Assembly: GCA_040223615.1 (NCBI GenBank)
Contig: JAVKFY010000008.1
Location: 1-64,000, forward strand
Direction: 5' to 3'
DNA: 64,000 nucleotides
Source of the DNA: JAVKFY01 sp040223615
Lineage (GTDB): Bacteria > Pseudomonadota > Alphaproteobacteria > GCA-2731375
This document shows, piece by piece, positions 11,537 to 19,830 of this stretch; positions within the stretch are counted from its first letter, which is position 1; each line of letters begins with the position of its first letter. Under the pieces are notes generated by a model. The model was not told the origin of the DNA. It did not search any database and worked only from the letters and a program-made list of their open reading frames with translations. Both the position numbers and the translations under genes were made by a program.

Positions 11537-12285
11537 TGCCGCCACCGGTGCAGGCGTCGGTCGAGCGGCCGCAGCAGCCCGAACTCCACCACTTGCACGA
11601 CGATGATGAAGGTCAGCGCATAGGCCAGGATCATCGCCACGTCGAAGTGCTGGAACGCGATCGAGATCTGGAAGCCGACACCGTTCGGCCGCCCGAGCAG
11701 CTCGACGACCAGCACGATCTTCCAGACCAGCGCCAGGCCGGAACGCGCCGCGCCCATCAGGTAGGGATAGAGCTGCGGCAAGATCACGTGCCGCAAGGTG
11801 CGCCAGCGCGACAGGCGAAAGCTCGCGGCCATGTCTTCGAGTTCGGCGTCGAGCGCGCGGGCGCCCTCGCGCACCATCACCACGACGGTGGGGATCTTGT
11901 TGATCGCGACGGCGCCGATCGCGGCCGCCTCGATCTGCCCGAACCAGACATAGGCCAGCACGATCACCACCAGCGCCGGCAGGTTGAGCAGCAGCAGGAC
12001 CCAGGAGTCGAGCAACCCGTCCAGTCGCGGGGAGCGGCCGAGCAGCAGCCCGAGCGCGGCGCCGATCACCATCGCCAGCGTAAAGCTCGCGAGCACCCGC
12101 GCCAGCGTGATCGCGGTCTCGCTCAGCATGCGGCCGGCGGCGCTCTCCGCCGCGATGACCTGCACCACGGTCGACAGCGGCGGCAGCAGCCGACTGTCGG
12201 CGAGCTGTCCGGCGATCTCCCAGGCCGCGATCAGCGCCGCCAGCGACAGCAGCCGATAGATCAGTGTGCTCGACCGGCCGGTCAC
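11533..12285 (-). CDS. ABC importer permease (nitrate/sulfonate/taurine type)
   Basis: 250 residues from GTG 12285, which overlaps the stop of the binding-protein gene (GTGA); a longer open frame reaches 12588 but its extra part overlaps that gene and is low-complexity Arg/Ala. About six membrane segments. The EAA loop LEDMAASFRLSRWRTLRHVILPQLYPYL is the ATPase-docking site of binding-protein-dependent importers. Overlaps the ATPase gene by four bases. Partner of the adjacent ATPase and receptor. Confidence 0.87.
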   Translation of the reverse strand: MTGRSSTLIYRLLSLAALIAAWEIAGQLADSRLLPPLSTVVQVIAAESAAGRMLSETAITLARVLASFTLAMVIGAALGLLLGRSPRLDGLLDSWVLLLLNLPALVVIVLAYVWFGQIEAAAIGAVAINKIPTVVVMVREGARALDAELEDMAASFRLSRWRTLRHVILPQLYPYLMGAARSGLALVWKIVLVVELLGRPNGVGFQISIAFQHFDVAMILAYALTFIIVVQVVEFGLLRPLDRRLHRWRQ

Positions 12286-13271
12286 CGCGCCGGGCGCCAG
12301 AACGTCCCTGGCTGCAACGTCGTCGACGTGCCGACCAGTCGTGCGCCGCCCTCCGCCGCCAGCACGGCGAAAATCGCTGCCGCTGATTCCGGCCATTGCT
12401 CGGCCTCGTCCCAGTTCGGAATGCCGGCGCGGAAGGCGTCGCGCAGCGCCGCCAGTTCGGTCTCGTTGCGCGGCTTGATGACGGTGCGCAGGCGTTGCCA
12501 TTCCGCATCGGAGCTGGCGAGGCGCGCCTGCGCCGCCCGCACCGCGGCGACGAAGCCGGCGATCGCCTTCGGCTGCTCGTCGGCCCATCCGGCGCGGAAC
12601 ACGAACCCGATCATCGGCAGCGCGGCACCGCCGCCGAGTTCCTCGATCAGTGAGCGGACGTCGATGACGCGTCGGTAGCCATCGGCTTCGAGCCGCGCCG
12701 CGTAGTGCCAGAAGGTCAGGACGGCATCCAGGCGACCGTGGCGCAGTTGCTGGTTGAGCAGCGGCGGCGCGCCGTAGGACGCGTCCACGGCGTCGGCGAT
12801 GGCGAACTGATGCCGGCGTTGCGCCACCGCGCGCAGCAGTAGCCAGCTCTTGTCCACCGGCCCGCCGGCGATGCCCAGGCGCTTGCCGGCCAGGTCGCGG
12901 GGTCCATCGATCTCTGACGCCGGGGGTACCATCAGGGCGCCGACCGCGTCGGAGTAGGGCACGAAGGCGAAGTCCTCGCCCTCGGCGCGCTGTCGCGACG
13001 CCCAGATCCAGTCGCCGGCGATGATGTCGGCATCGCCGGCGAGCAACGCCACCCGGGTCGCGTCGGTGCCGGCCAGTCCGCGCCGCTCGATGCGAATGCC
13101 GGCCGCCTCGTCGTCGCCGTGGTGGAGAATGCTCTGAATCACCCAGTCGACGGTGCCGGACTGCAGGATCGAGACCCGCACGACCGGATTTTCCGCCTTG
13201 GCGACCGCCGGCCAGACCAATGCGAAGATCAACATCAGGTGAACGTAGCGCGACAGGTGCGGTGCCCTCAC
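12282..13271 (-). CDS. ABC importer substrate-binding protein (NrtA/SsuA/TauA-like, NMT1/THI5 fold)
   Basis: 329 residues from GTG 13271 (AAGGA ribosome site). The signal peptide (about 1-27, ending PAVAKAE) is followed by a type II receptor fold: VVRVSILQSGTVDWVIQ, then DADIIAGDWIWA, DLAGKRLGIAGGPVDKSW and LDAVLTFWHYAARLEADG. The pattern fits receptors for nitrate, sulfonates, taurine or pyrimidine precursors. First gene of the operon. Its place beside the quinoprotein genes may mean it feeds the same metabolism, but no substrate can be assigned. Confidence 0.82.
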   Translation of the reverse strand: MRAPHLSRYVHLMLIFALVWPAVAKAENPVVRVSILQSGTVDWVIQSILHHGDDEAAGIRIERRGLAGTDATRVALLAGDADIIAGDWIWASRQRAEGEDFAFVPYSDAVGALMVPPASEIDGPRDLAGKRLGIAGGPVDKSWLLLRAVAQRRHQFAIADAVDASYGAPPLLNQQLRHGRLDAVLTFWHYAARLEADGYRRVIDVRSLIEELGGGAALPMIGFVFRAGWADEQPKAIAGFVAAVRAAQARLASSDAEWQRLRTVIKPRNETELAALRDAFRAGIPNWDEAEQWPESAAAIFAVLAAEGGARLVGTSTTLQPGTFWRPAR

Positions 13272-13604
13272 GGCGGCGATCCTTGCAGCTTGCGGGCGCG
13301 GACCGTAGTCACGCGTCCCATGACCGTCAACGCCGCTGGCCCACCATCGACACGCCTATATCGCGACTTTGCGTTGACTCGGTCGAGTTCGGGCCGCGAA
13401 TATGAGTGCGGGAAGGTCACGTCCGTCGGCGAGGTGAGCGCCTGGCATCGGTGAGCGAAGTGGCGAAAAAGCCGCCTGTCCGATGATCAGAGAGCCTGTC
13501 GAGCGAGTTTAATGGTCCGCCGCCTGAAGCGGTGGCCCGGCGTTGTTGCCGCCGCACGACGACGAGATGCTTCCCTCAAAACGCAAAGCGTTTGGGGAGG
13601 ACTC
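13272..13604. other. 333-bp divergent intergenic region
   Basis: It lies between the minus-strand importer operon and the plus-strand iorAB-like genes and should contain promoters for both. A weak plus-strand candidate is TTGACT at 13374 with GAATAT 18 bases later. The iorA-like Shine-Dalgarno GGGGAGG ends at 13600. I see no credible small gene, RNA gene or strong hairpin. Confidence 0.4.
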
Positions 13605-14057
13605 ATGACAACCATCAAGATCAACGGTGTCGCGCGCGACGTTGACGCCGCCAACGACACGCCACTGCTCTGGGTGATCCGCGATCACCTTGAGATGACG
13701 GGGACCAAGTTTGGCTGCGGCGCCGGCCTCTGCGGTTCCTGCACCGTGCACGTCGACGGCAAGGCGGTACGGAGCTGCCAGACCCAGCTCTCCGACGCCG
13801 CCGGCAAGTCCGTCACCACGATCGAGGGCCTCGATCCGAACGGCAACCATCCGGTCCAGAAGGCCTGGCGCAAGCTGAACGTGCCGCAATGCGGTTACTG
13901 CCAGTCCGGCCAGATCATGCAGGCAGCGTCGCTGCTGGCCGAGAACGGCGCGCCAACCGATGGCGAGATCACCGACGCGATGTCCGGCAACATCTGCCGC
14001 TGTGGCTGCTATCAGCGCATCCACGCCGCTGTGCGCCTCGCGGCGGGGGGAGTGTAG
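13605..14057 (+). CDS. 2Fe-2S subunit of an IorA-like molybdenum aldehyde oxidase
   Basis: 150 residues from ATG 13605 with GGGGAGG four bases upstream; the frame is open back to 13512 but the extra part is Arg-rich. The N-terminal plant-type [2Fe-2S] cluster uses Cys38, 43, 46 and 58 (FGCGAGLCGSCTVHVDG). The C-terminal helical cluster uses Cys96, 99, 131 and 133 (CGYCQSGQ and CRCGC). This is the small subunit of xanthine-oxidase-family enzymes, here of the isoquinoline 1-oxidoreductase/aldehyde dehydrogenase branch, which has no separate FAD subunit and passes electrons to cytochrome or quinone. It sits three bases before the large-subunit gene. Confidence 0.92.
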   Translation: MTTIKINGVARDVDAANDTPLLWVIRDHLEMTGTKFGCGAGLCGSCTVHVDGKAVRSCQTQLSDAAGKSVTTIEGLDPNGNHPVQKAWRKLNVPQCGYCQSGQIMQAASLLAENGAPTDGEITDAMSGNICRCGCYQRIHAAVRLAAGGV

Positions 14058-14060
14058 GCC

Positions 14061-16394
14061 ATGTTGCATTATCTTGAGCAAGCCGCCCGCGAGCGTGTGA
14101 GCGAAACCACGCAAGCGGTCGTCAAGAAGGTCGAAGGCAGCCGCCGTTCGTTCCTGAAGGGCGGCGCGGCGCTGACCGGTCTGGTCGTGGCGCTGCACGT
14201 GATGCCGAAGTCGGCCGCCGCCTTCAAGCCCTACAATCACGGCGGGCACGCGATGCCGCACGGCGTCGTCGCCGACCCGAACGTGTTCGTGTCGATCGCC
14301 AAGGACGGCACCGTCACCATCGTGGCGCACCGCTCCGAGATGGGCACCGGCTCGCGCACCTATGTGCCGATGATCATCGCCGAGGAACTCGACGCCGACT
14401 GGTCGCGCGTGAAGATCGTGCAGGCCGAGGGCGACGAGCCGAAGTACGGCAACCAGGACACCGACGGTTCGCGGTCGCTGCGCCATCATGTGCAGCCAGC
14501 CCGGATCATGGGCGCCTCGGTCCGTCACATGCTGGTCTCCGCGGCGGTCAAGCAGTGGGGCGTGGCGCGGTCCGACATCCGCGCGGCCAACCACGAGATC
14601 GTGCACGTGCCGACCGGCCGCAAGGTCGGCTATGGCGACCTCGCCGAAGCCGCGATGCAGGAGACGGTGCCGGTCTTTGATGCTCTCGACTTCAAGGACG
14701 AGGCCGACTTCCGCTACGTCGGCAAGGGCGAGATCCAGCTCTACGACCTGCACGACATCACCACCGGCAAGGCGGTCTATGGCGCCGACATCATCCGGCC
14801 CGGCATGAAATTCGCCGCCGTGGCCCGGCCCCCGGTGCTTGGCGCCACCGTCAAGTCGCATGACGCCAGCGCCGCGATGAAGATCAAGGGCGTGGAGAAG
14901 GTGGTGCCGATTCCGGGCGCCAATATCCCGGCCAAGTTCGCCCCGATGGGTGGCCTGGCCGTGGTGGCGACGTCCACCTGGGCGGCGATCAAGGGGCGCG
15001 ACGCCCTGGTGATCGAGTGGTCCGACAGCCCGCACGCCGGCTACGACTCCGATGCCTATCACAAGGAGATGTCGGCGAACGCGAAACAGCCAGGCAAGGT
15101 CCTGCGCGCGCAGGGCGATACCGCGGCGGCGTTCAAAAATGCCGCCAAGGTGGTCTCGGCGGAGTACTACCAGCCGCACATGGCGCACGTTGCCATGGAA
15201 CCGCTGGTCGCCGTCGCCGACGTGAAGGATGGCAAGGCCGAGATCTGGGGGCCGCTGCAGAGCCCCTACGGTGCCCGCCAGGATATCGCGGCGGCACTGG
15301 AGATGGACGAGGCCGACGTCACCACCCACGTGACGCTGCTCGGCGGCGGTTTCGGTCGCAAGTCGCAGTGCGACTTCGCGATCGAGGCGGCGCATGTCAG
15401 CAAGGCGGTCGGCGCGCCGATCAAGCTGCAGTGGACCCGCGAGGACGACATCCGCAACGCCTTCTACCACACGACGTCGGTGGAGCGGATCGAGGCGGCG
15501 GTGGACAGCAGCAACAAGGTCGTCGGCTGGCGGCACAACTCCGTCGCGCCGTCGATCCTGTCGATCTTCGCGCCGGATTCGGGCCACCAGTTCTTCATCG
15601 AAGCCGCCATGGGCCACGTCGACAATCCATTCGAGATCGCCAACATGTCGATCGAGAACGGCAAGGCGATGGCGCACAATCGCGTCGCCTGGTTCCGTTC
15701 GGTGTCGAACGTTCCGCGTGCCTTCGCGGTGCAGTCGTTCGTCGGAGAGCTGGCCCATGAGTTGGGCAAGGATCCGAAGGACATGCTGCTGGAGCTGATC
15801 GGGTCCGATCGGATTATCGACCCCAAGTTGCTGCCGAAGGACCACTGGAACTACGGCGAACCCTACGACGAGTTCCCGATCGACACCGCGCGGTTGAAGA
15901 ACGTGGTCCGGTTGGCCGCCGACAAGGCGGGCTGGGGCAAGAAACTGCCGAAGGGCGAGGCGCTCGGCATCGCCGCGCACCGCAGCTTCGTCAGCTACAT
16001 CGCCTCGGTGGTGCACGTGAAGATCGCGGACGATGGCTCGATCTCGGTCCCGGAAGTGCATACCGCGATCGACTGCGGCTTCACCATCACGCCGGAGCGC
16101 GTGGCGGCGCAGGTCGAGGGCTCGGCCGTGTTCGGCATGACCCTCGCGCTGTATTCCGCCATCACCTACAAGAACGGCGCGGTGGAGCAGTCCAACTACC
16201 ACGACTACGAGATGTCGCGGATGAACCGCTTCCCGGAGAAGGTGCACACGCACATCGTGCCGCATAAGTTCGAGACCCACGCCACCGGCGTCGGTGAGCC
16301 GGCGCTACCGCCGTTCGCACCGGCCTTGGCCAACGCGATCTTCGCGGCCACCGGCAAGCGCCTGCGCGACCTGCCGTTCGGCGAGAAGGTCTGA
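14061..16394 (+). CDS. Molybdopterin large subunit, IorB-like, twin-arginine exported aldehyde oxidase
   Basis: 777 residues. Near the N-terminus SRRSFLKGGAALTG (Arg28-Arg29) is a Tat-type signal anchor, which would place the enzyme in the periplasm with the 2Fe-2S partner carried along. Molybdopterin-binding stretches such as LLGGGFGRKSQCDF and VGEPALPPFAPALANAI are present; the Glu of GVGEP near the C-terminus is the expected catalytic base. Length and lack of a FAD partner fit the isoquinoline 1-oxidoreductase beta/membrane aldehyde dehydrogenase family. A periplasmic aldehyde oxidase beside a PQQ alcohol dehydrogenase suggests it oxidises the aldehyde product; this is inference, and the substrate is not determined. 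Confidence 0.88.
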   Translation: MLHYLEQAARERVSETTQAVVKKVEGSRRSFLKGGAALTGLVVALHVMPKSAAAFKPYNHGGHAMPHGVVADPNVFVSIAKDGTVTIVAHRSEMGTGSRTYVPMIIAEELDADWSRVKIVQAEGDEPKYGNQDTDGSRSLRHHVQPARIMGASVRHMLVSAAVKQWGVARSDIRAANHEIVHVPTGRKVGYGDLAEAAMQETVPVFDALDFKDEADFRYVGKGEIQLYDLHDITTGKAVYGADIIRPGMKFAAVARPPVLGATVKSHDASAAMKIKGVEKVVPIPGANIPAKFAPMGGLAVVATSTWAAIKGRDALVIEWSDSPHAGYDSDAYHKEMSANAKQPGKVLRAQGDTAAAFKNAAKVVSAEYYQPHMAHVAMEPLVAVADVKDGKAEIWGPLQSPYGARQDIAAALEMDEADVTTHVTLLGGGFGRKSQCDFAIEAAHVSKAVGAPIKLQWTREDDIRNAFYHTTSVERIEAAVDSSNKVVGWRHNSVAPSILSIFAPDSGHQFFIEAAMGHVDNPFEIANMSIENGKAMAHNRVAWFRSVSNVPRAFAVQSFVGELAHELGKDPKDMLLELIGSDRIIDPKLLPKDHWNYGEPYDEFPIDTARLKNVVRLAADKAGWGKKLPKGEALGIAAHRSFVSYIASVVHVKIADDGSISVPEVHTAIDCGFTITPERVAAQVEGSAVFGMTLALYSAITYKNGAVEQSNYHDYEMSRMNRFPEKVHTHIVPHKFETHATGVGEPALPPFAPALANAIFAATGKRLRDLPFGEKV

Positions 16395-16413
16395 CGCATC
16401 GCGACGTGAACGG

Positions 16414-16908
16414 ATGAACGACGACGTGCAGGGCGGTGGCCATTGGCCACCGCCCCTTTTCTTTGTCTGCCTATGCCTGCTGGCGACGCTGTGGCTGTCG
16501 CCCGCCCGCGCCGGTTGGGCCTACACCGAGTGGGGCATGAGCCAGGACGACGTGCTGGCCGCCGCCAACGGCAAAGTCACGCATTTCTATGAACCCCATC
16601 CGGAGCCTTGGGGTCTCTACCCGGATCTGATTGGCGACCATCGCGACTTGCGGCATACCTACGAGGTCGAGTTCTACTTCGACGACGAAACCGGTGGCCT
16701 GGTCGGCGTTCGCCTGGCGCCCTACGGCCGCTACTGGTGCATGGACCTGATGCAGTCTCTGATCCGTACGTTCGGCAACCGCAACATGATGCGTCGCGGC
16801 GGCATCCTGGAGTTTGCCGATGCGGCCAACAACAACCTGATCAGCCACCGTTTCGAGCCTTGCGCGGTGCGTTACCAGCCACTTGATCCGCAGGCGGCAG
16901 CGCGCTGA
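16414..16908 (+). CDS. Small exported protein of unknown function
   Basis: 164 residues from ATG 16414, 19 bp after the IorB-like gene. A hydrophobic segment (about 12-35, LFFVCLCLLATLWLSPARA) looks like a signal peptide. The mature part is Tyr/Trp-rich, starts GWAYTEWGMSQDDVLAAANG and contains paired Cys (YWCMDL and FEPCAVRY) that could form a disulfide. GMSQDDVLAA resembles the opening of small periplasmic SmpA/OmlA-like folds, but I cannot assign a family. Its end overlaps the convergent DUF1194 gene by 68 bp. Confidence 0.65.
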   Translation: MNDDVQGGGHWPPPLFFVCLCLLATLWLSPARAGWAYTEWGMSQDDVLAAANGKVTHFYEPHPEPWGLYPDLIGDHRDLRHTYEVEFYFDDETGGLVGVRLAPYGRYWCMDLMQSLIRTFGNRNMMRRGGILEFADAANNNLISHRFEPCAVRYQPLDPQAAAR

Positions 16909-17593
16909 CCTCACGGATCAGCTTGGCGGTCATCGCCCGCCGGAAGTCCGCTGCCGATAGCGCCGGCATGACGAATGCACCGGCCCCTCCGGCCACCCTT
17001 TCGCGGTAATAGTTCACCAGAAAAGCGCGGTCATCGTGCTCGATCCGGCCGCTGAGGATCGGCAATCCGTTGATCACCACGCCGGCTTCGATCAGGTCGT
17101 CGCGAACCTCGTCCGGCGCGCGACCCTGGTTGCCCGGATCGTCGCCGCTGATGTCGATCACCTGCCGGTGGGAGTCGATGCCGTTGCTCGCAAGCTCCGC
17201 GCCGGCACGCGCCAGCGCCGCGCCGATCGCGGTATAGGTCACCCCCGGCCAGCGTTCCAGCTTGGCCGCGGCCAGGTCGTCGGCGAAGCCGATGCAATCG
17301 TCGGCACTGCGCAGCACGCGCCACGGCATCACCAGCCGCTGCTGTTCGAGTCCGGCCCAGATCATCACCGCGATCGCCATGCCGCCGGGCGGCAGGCCGG
17401 TGACCGCGTCGATCAGGCGACGATCGCGAAACGCCTCCGCGATGCCCTCGATCTGGAAGCGCTGCTCGTCCTCCGCAATCGAATGCGACACGTCGAGCGC
17501 GAGTACGAGTTCCATCTCGGCCTGTTGTGCCGTTGCCGGCGCCGCGACCAGCAACGCCAACATCGCGACGATGCCGCCAATCCATTGGTGCAA
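16841..17593 (-). CDS. Exported DUF1194 (von Willebrand A-like) protein
   Basis: 250 residues from TTG 17593 (no better ATG or GTG in frame; upstream ggtgg). The signal peptide (ending APATAQQ) is followed by ELVLALDVSHSIAEDEQRFQ, whose DxSxS is a MIDAS-type metal site, and later HRQVIDISGDDPGNQGR. These are the hallmarks of DUF1194, a VWA-like family. It lies between the molybdenum enzyme and the divergent PQQ dehydrogenase. Possible roles are assembly or metal-dependent interaction in the periplasm; nothing in the sequence decides. It overlaps the small exported protein convergently. Confidence 0.8.
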   Translation of the reverse strand: MHQWIGGIVAMLALLVAAPATAQQAEMELVLALDVSHSIAEDEQRFQIEGIAEAFRDRRLIDAVTGLPPGGMAIAVMIWAGLEQQRLVMPWRVLRSADDCIGFADDLAAAKLERWPGVTYTAIGAALARAGAELASNGIDSHRQVIDISGDDPGNQGRAPDEVRDDLIEAGVVINGLPILSGRIEHDDRAFLVNYYRERVAGGAGAFVMPALSAADFRRAMTAKLIREVSALPPADQVAGNAPRKARNGG

Positions 17594-17697
17594 GTGTCGA
17601 AATCCACCCGTGTTGCAATCGCTGTCACGCTAAGGGATCATTGCCGTGAGACGGGTTGCGTATGCAAGTCGTTTCCGGGATTGGGAGGTCTCGCCAT

Positions 17698-19407
17698 ATG
17701 AAACTGAAAATCGTAGCGGTGGCCGCGGTGGCCGCCTTGCCGTTCGGCGCGTTGGCGCAGACGGCGGCAGACTTGCGGGCCGACGCGACGACACCAGGCA
17801 CCGTTCTCAACATCGGCATGGGTCAGGGCCAGCAACGGTTCAGCGCCCTGGATCAGATCAACAAGACGACCGTCAAGCGACTGGTTCCGGTGTGGAATTA
17901 CAGCCTCAATGACGATCGTGGGCAGGAAAGCCAGCCGATGGTGTGGGAAGGCGTCATGTACGTCACCTCGCACAAGGACACCGTCGCGCTCGACGCCAAG
18001 TCCGGCCGGCAGCTGTGGAAGCACAGCATCGAGTATCCGCCGGAGACCCCGCGCATCGTCTGCTGCGGCATTCTCAACCGCGGCGCCGCCCTCTACGAGG
18101 GCAAGCTGTTCCGCACCACGCTGGACGCCAACGTGATCGCGCTGGACCAGAAGACCGGCGAGCAGATCTGGAAGGCCAAGGCCGGCGATATCAAGGACGG
18201 CCAGTCGCAGACCGTCGCGCCGCTGGTCGCCAACGGCGTCGTCATCACCGGCATCTCCGGCGGCGAGTATGGCATTCGCGGCTATATCGACGGCTGGGAT
18301 CCGGACAATGGCACCCACCTGTGGCGGCGCTATACCGTCGCCGGCGAGGGCGAGAAGGGTGCCGACACCTGGCCGGGCGATACCTGGAAGCGTGGCGGCG
18401 CGCCGACCTGGATCACCGGTTCCTACGACCCGGACCTGAACCTGGTGTACTGGGGCACCGGCAACGGTGGTCCGTGGAACGCCGAGTTCCGCAAGGGCGA
18501 CAACCTCTACATCGCCAGCGTGATCGCGGTACGGCCGAAGACCGGCGAGATCGTCTGGCACTATCAGTTCTCGCCGAACGATCCGTTCGACTACGACGCC
18601 GTGGCCGAGCCGGTGCTGGCCGACATCGACGTCAACGGCACCCAGCGCAAGGTGCTGATGCAGGCCAACCGCAACGGTTACTTCTACGTTCTTGACCGCG
18701 CCACCGGCGAGTTGCTGGCGGCCAATCAGTACATCGAGAAGCTGAACTGGGCCGACGGCATCGACATGAAGACCGGCCGCCCGATCGACTCCGAGCTGAC
18801 CAAGAAGGTACGGACCAGCGGTGAGGCGGTGGACATCTTCCCGTCGGCCTTCGGCGGCAAGAACTGGTTCCCGATGTCCTACAATCCGGGTACCGGGCTG
18901 GCCTACTCGAACACGCTGAACTTCGGCCTGACCTACAAGTTCATCGAGCCGAAGTTCCAGTACGGCACGATGTATGTCGGCTATGACTTCTCCACGGCGA
19001 AGTGGATTCCGCCGGAGGAGGGCCAGGCGCTCGGCTACCTGAAGGCGATCGATCCGATGACCGGCAAGTCGAAGTGGAAGGTGCCGCTCGACGTCCCGAA
19101 CTGGTCCGGCACCATCACCACCGCCGGCGGGCTGGTCTTCACCGGCAGCCAGACCGGCGAGTTCGCCGCCTACGACGCCGATACCGGCGCCAAGCTTTGG
19201 AAGTTCCAAACCGGCTCCGGCATCATCAGCCAGCCGGTTACATGGGAAGCCGATGGCCGCCAGTACATCACCACGACGAGCGGCAGCGGCGGGGCGTTCG
19301 CGCTCTACTCGGCGGCGCTGCCGGGCTTCTCGGAGGAACTGGTGAAGACGCTCGCCAACGTTCCGGCGGGCGGGTCGGTGTGGACCTTCGCCTTGATCGA
19401 GGAGTAG
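17698..19407 (+). CDS. PQQ-dependent alcohol dehydrogenase with lanthanide-type active site (XoxF/PedH-like)
   Basis: 569 residues from ATG 17698 (gggaggtc upstream; begins the signal peptide MKLKIVAVAAVAALPFGALAQ). It is an eight-bladed quinoprotein of the methanol/ethanol family, acting in the periplasm: alcohol plus PQQ gives aldehyde plus PQQH2, with electrons to cytochrome c. Visible active-site features are the vicinal Cys122-Cys123 (RIVCCGIL), metal ligands Glu190 (GGEYG) and Asn256 (GTGNGG), catalytic Asp298 and, two residues later, Asp300 in DPFDYDAV. That second Asp is the mark of lanthanide-dependent enzymes; calcium enzymes have Ala or Ser there. Length is close to the family norm. 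The next genes encode its cytochrome c and a MoxJ-like protein. The exact alcohol is not determinable. Confidence 0.92.
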   Translation: MKLKIVAVAAVAALPFGALAQTAADLRADATTPGTVLNIGMGQGQQRFSALDQINKTTVKRLVPVWNYSLNDDRGQESQPMVWEGVMYVTSHKDTVALDAKSGRQLWKHSIEYPPETPRIVCCGILNRGAALYEGKLFRTTLDANVIALDQKTGEQIWKAKAGDIKDGQSQTVAPLVANGVVITGISGGEYGIRGYIDGWDPDNGTHLWRRYTVAGEGEKGADTWPGDTWKRGGAPTWITGSYDPDLNLVYWGTGNGGPWNAEFRKGDNLYIASVIAVRPKTGEIVWHYQFSPNDPFDYDAVAEPVLADIDVNGTQRKVLMQANRNGYFYVLDRATGELLAANQYIEKLNWADGIDMKTGRPIDSELTKKVRTSGEAVDIFPSAFGGKNWFPMSYNPGTGLAYSNTLNFGLTYKFIEPKFQYGTMYVGYDFSTAKWIPPEEGQALGYLKAIDPMTGKSKWKVPLDVPNWSGTITTAGGLVFTGSQTGEFAAYDADTGAKLWKFQTGSGIISQPVTWEADGRQYITTTSGSGGAFALYSAALPGFSEELVKTLANVPAGGSVWTFALIEE

Positions 19408-19515
19408 GGCGCGGCCCCCACCGCGATAGATGGCGATTTGGCCGTCCGGTGCACATGCATCGGGCGGCCGACGCCGACCATGGCACGGCCGTTGTAACCA
19501 GGAGTGTCTTGTACC

Positions 19516-19830
19516 GTGCGAAGCGTAGCCATTGTCTGTGCCGTCGCCATGTGCGCGATTGCCGGATCGGCACAGGCGGCCGATACCAAGCCCACGGCAC
19601 ATGACGGCAAGCAGGTCTACAACGCCTACTGCGTCATCTGCCATGGCGTGAACATGACGACCACCAGCAAGCAAGCGTTCGACCTGCGCAAGTTTCCACT
19701 CAGCCAGCGCAGCCGTTTCTTTACCTCCGTGCGTCAGGGCAAGCGGCAGATGCCGGCCTGGAAGGATGCGCTCAGCGACGAACAGATCGAGGCCCTGTGG
19801 GCCTACGTGAGGACCAGGGGCAAGATATGA
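19516..19830 (+). CDS. Small c-type cytochrome, probable electron acceptor of the PQQ dehydrogenase
   Basis: 104 residues from GTG 19516, with AGGAG at 19500-19504; a GTG at 19504 is in frame but overlaps that ribosome site. A signal peptide (RSVAIVCAVAMCAIAGSAQA) precedes one haem site, CVICH (Cys39, Cys42, His43), with a likely axial Met in RQMPAW. It is a single-haem class I cytochrome, smaller than typical XoxG/cL. It overlaps the next gene by ATGA. Position directly after the dehydrogenase implies it accepts electrons from PQQH2. Confidence 0.88.
   Translation: MRSVAIVCAVAMCAIAGSAQAADTKPTAHDGKQVYNAYCVICHGVNMTTTSKQAFDLRKFPLSQRSRFFTSVRQGKRQMPAWKDALSDEQIEALWAYVRTRGKI

Noticed and set aside
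13272..13604. Small genes or an RNA gene in the 333-bp gap
   Set aside because: Short frames there have no ribosome site or recognisable sequence, and no tRNA-like or strong hairpin structure was seen.
13509..16280. A 923-codon open frame on the minus strand opposite the molybdenum oxidase genes
   Set aside because: It mirrors the iorAB-like genes, is rich in His/Arg/Asp with no domain, and is an effect of GC-rich codon use.
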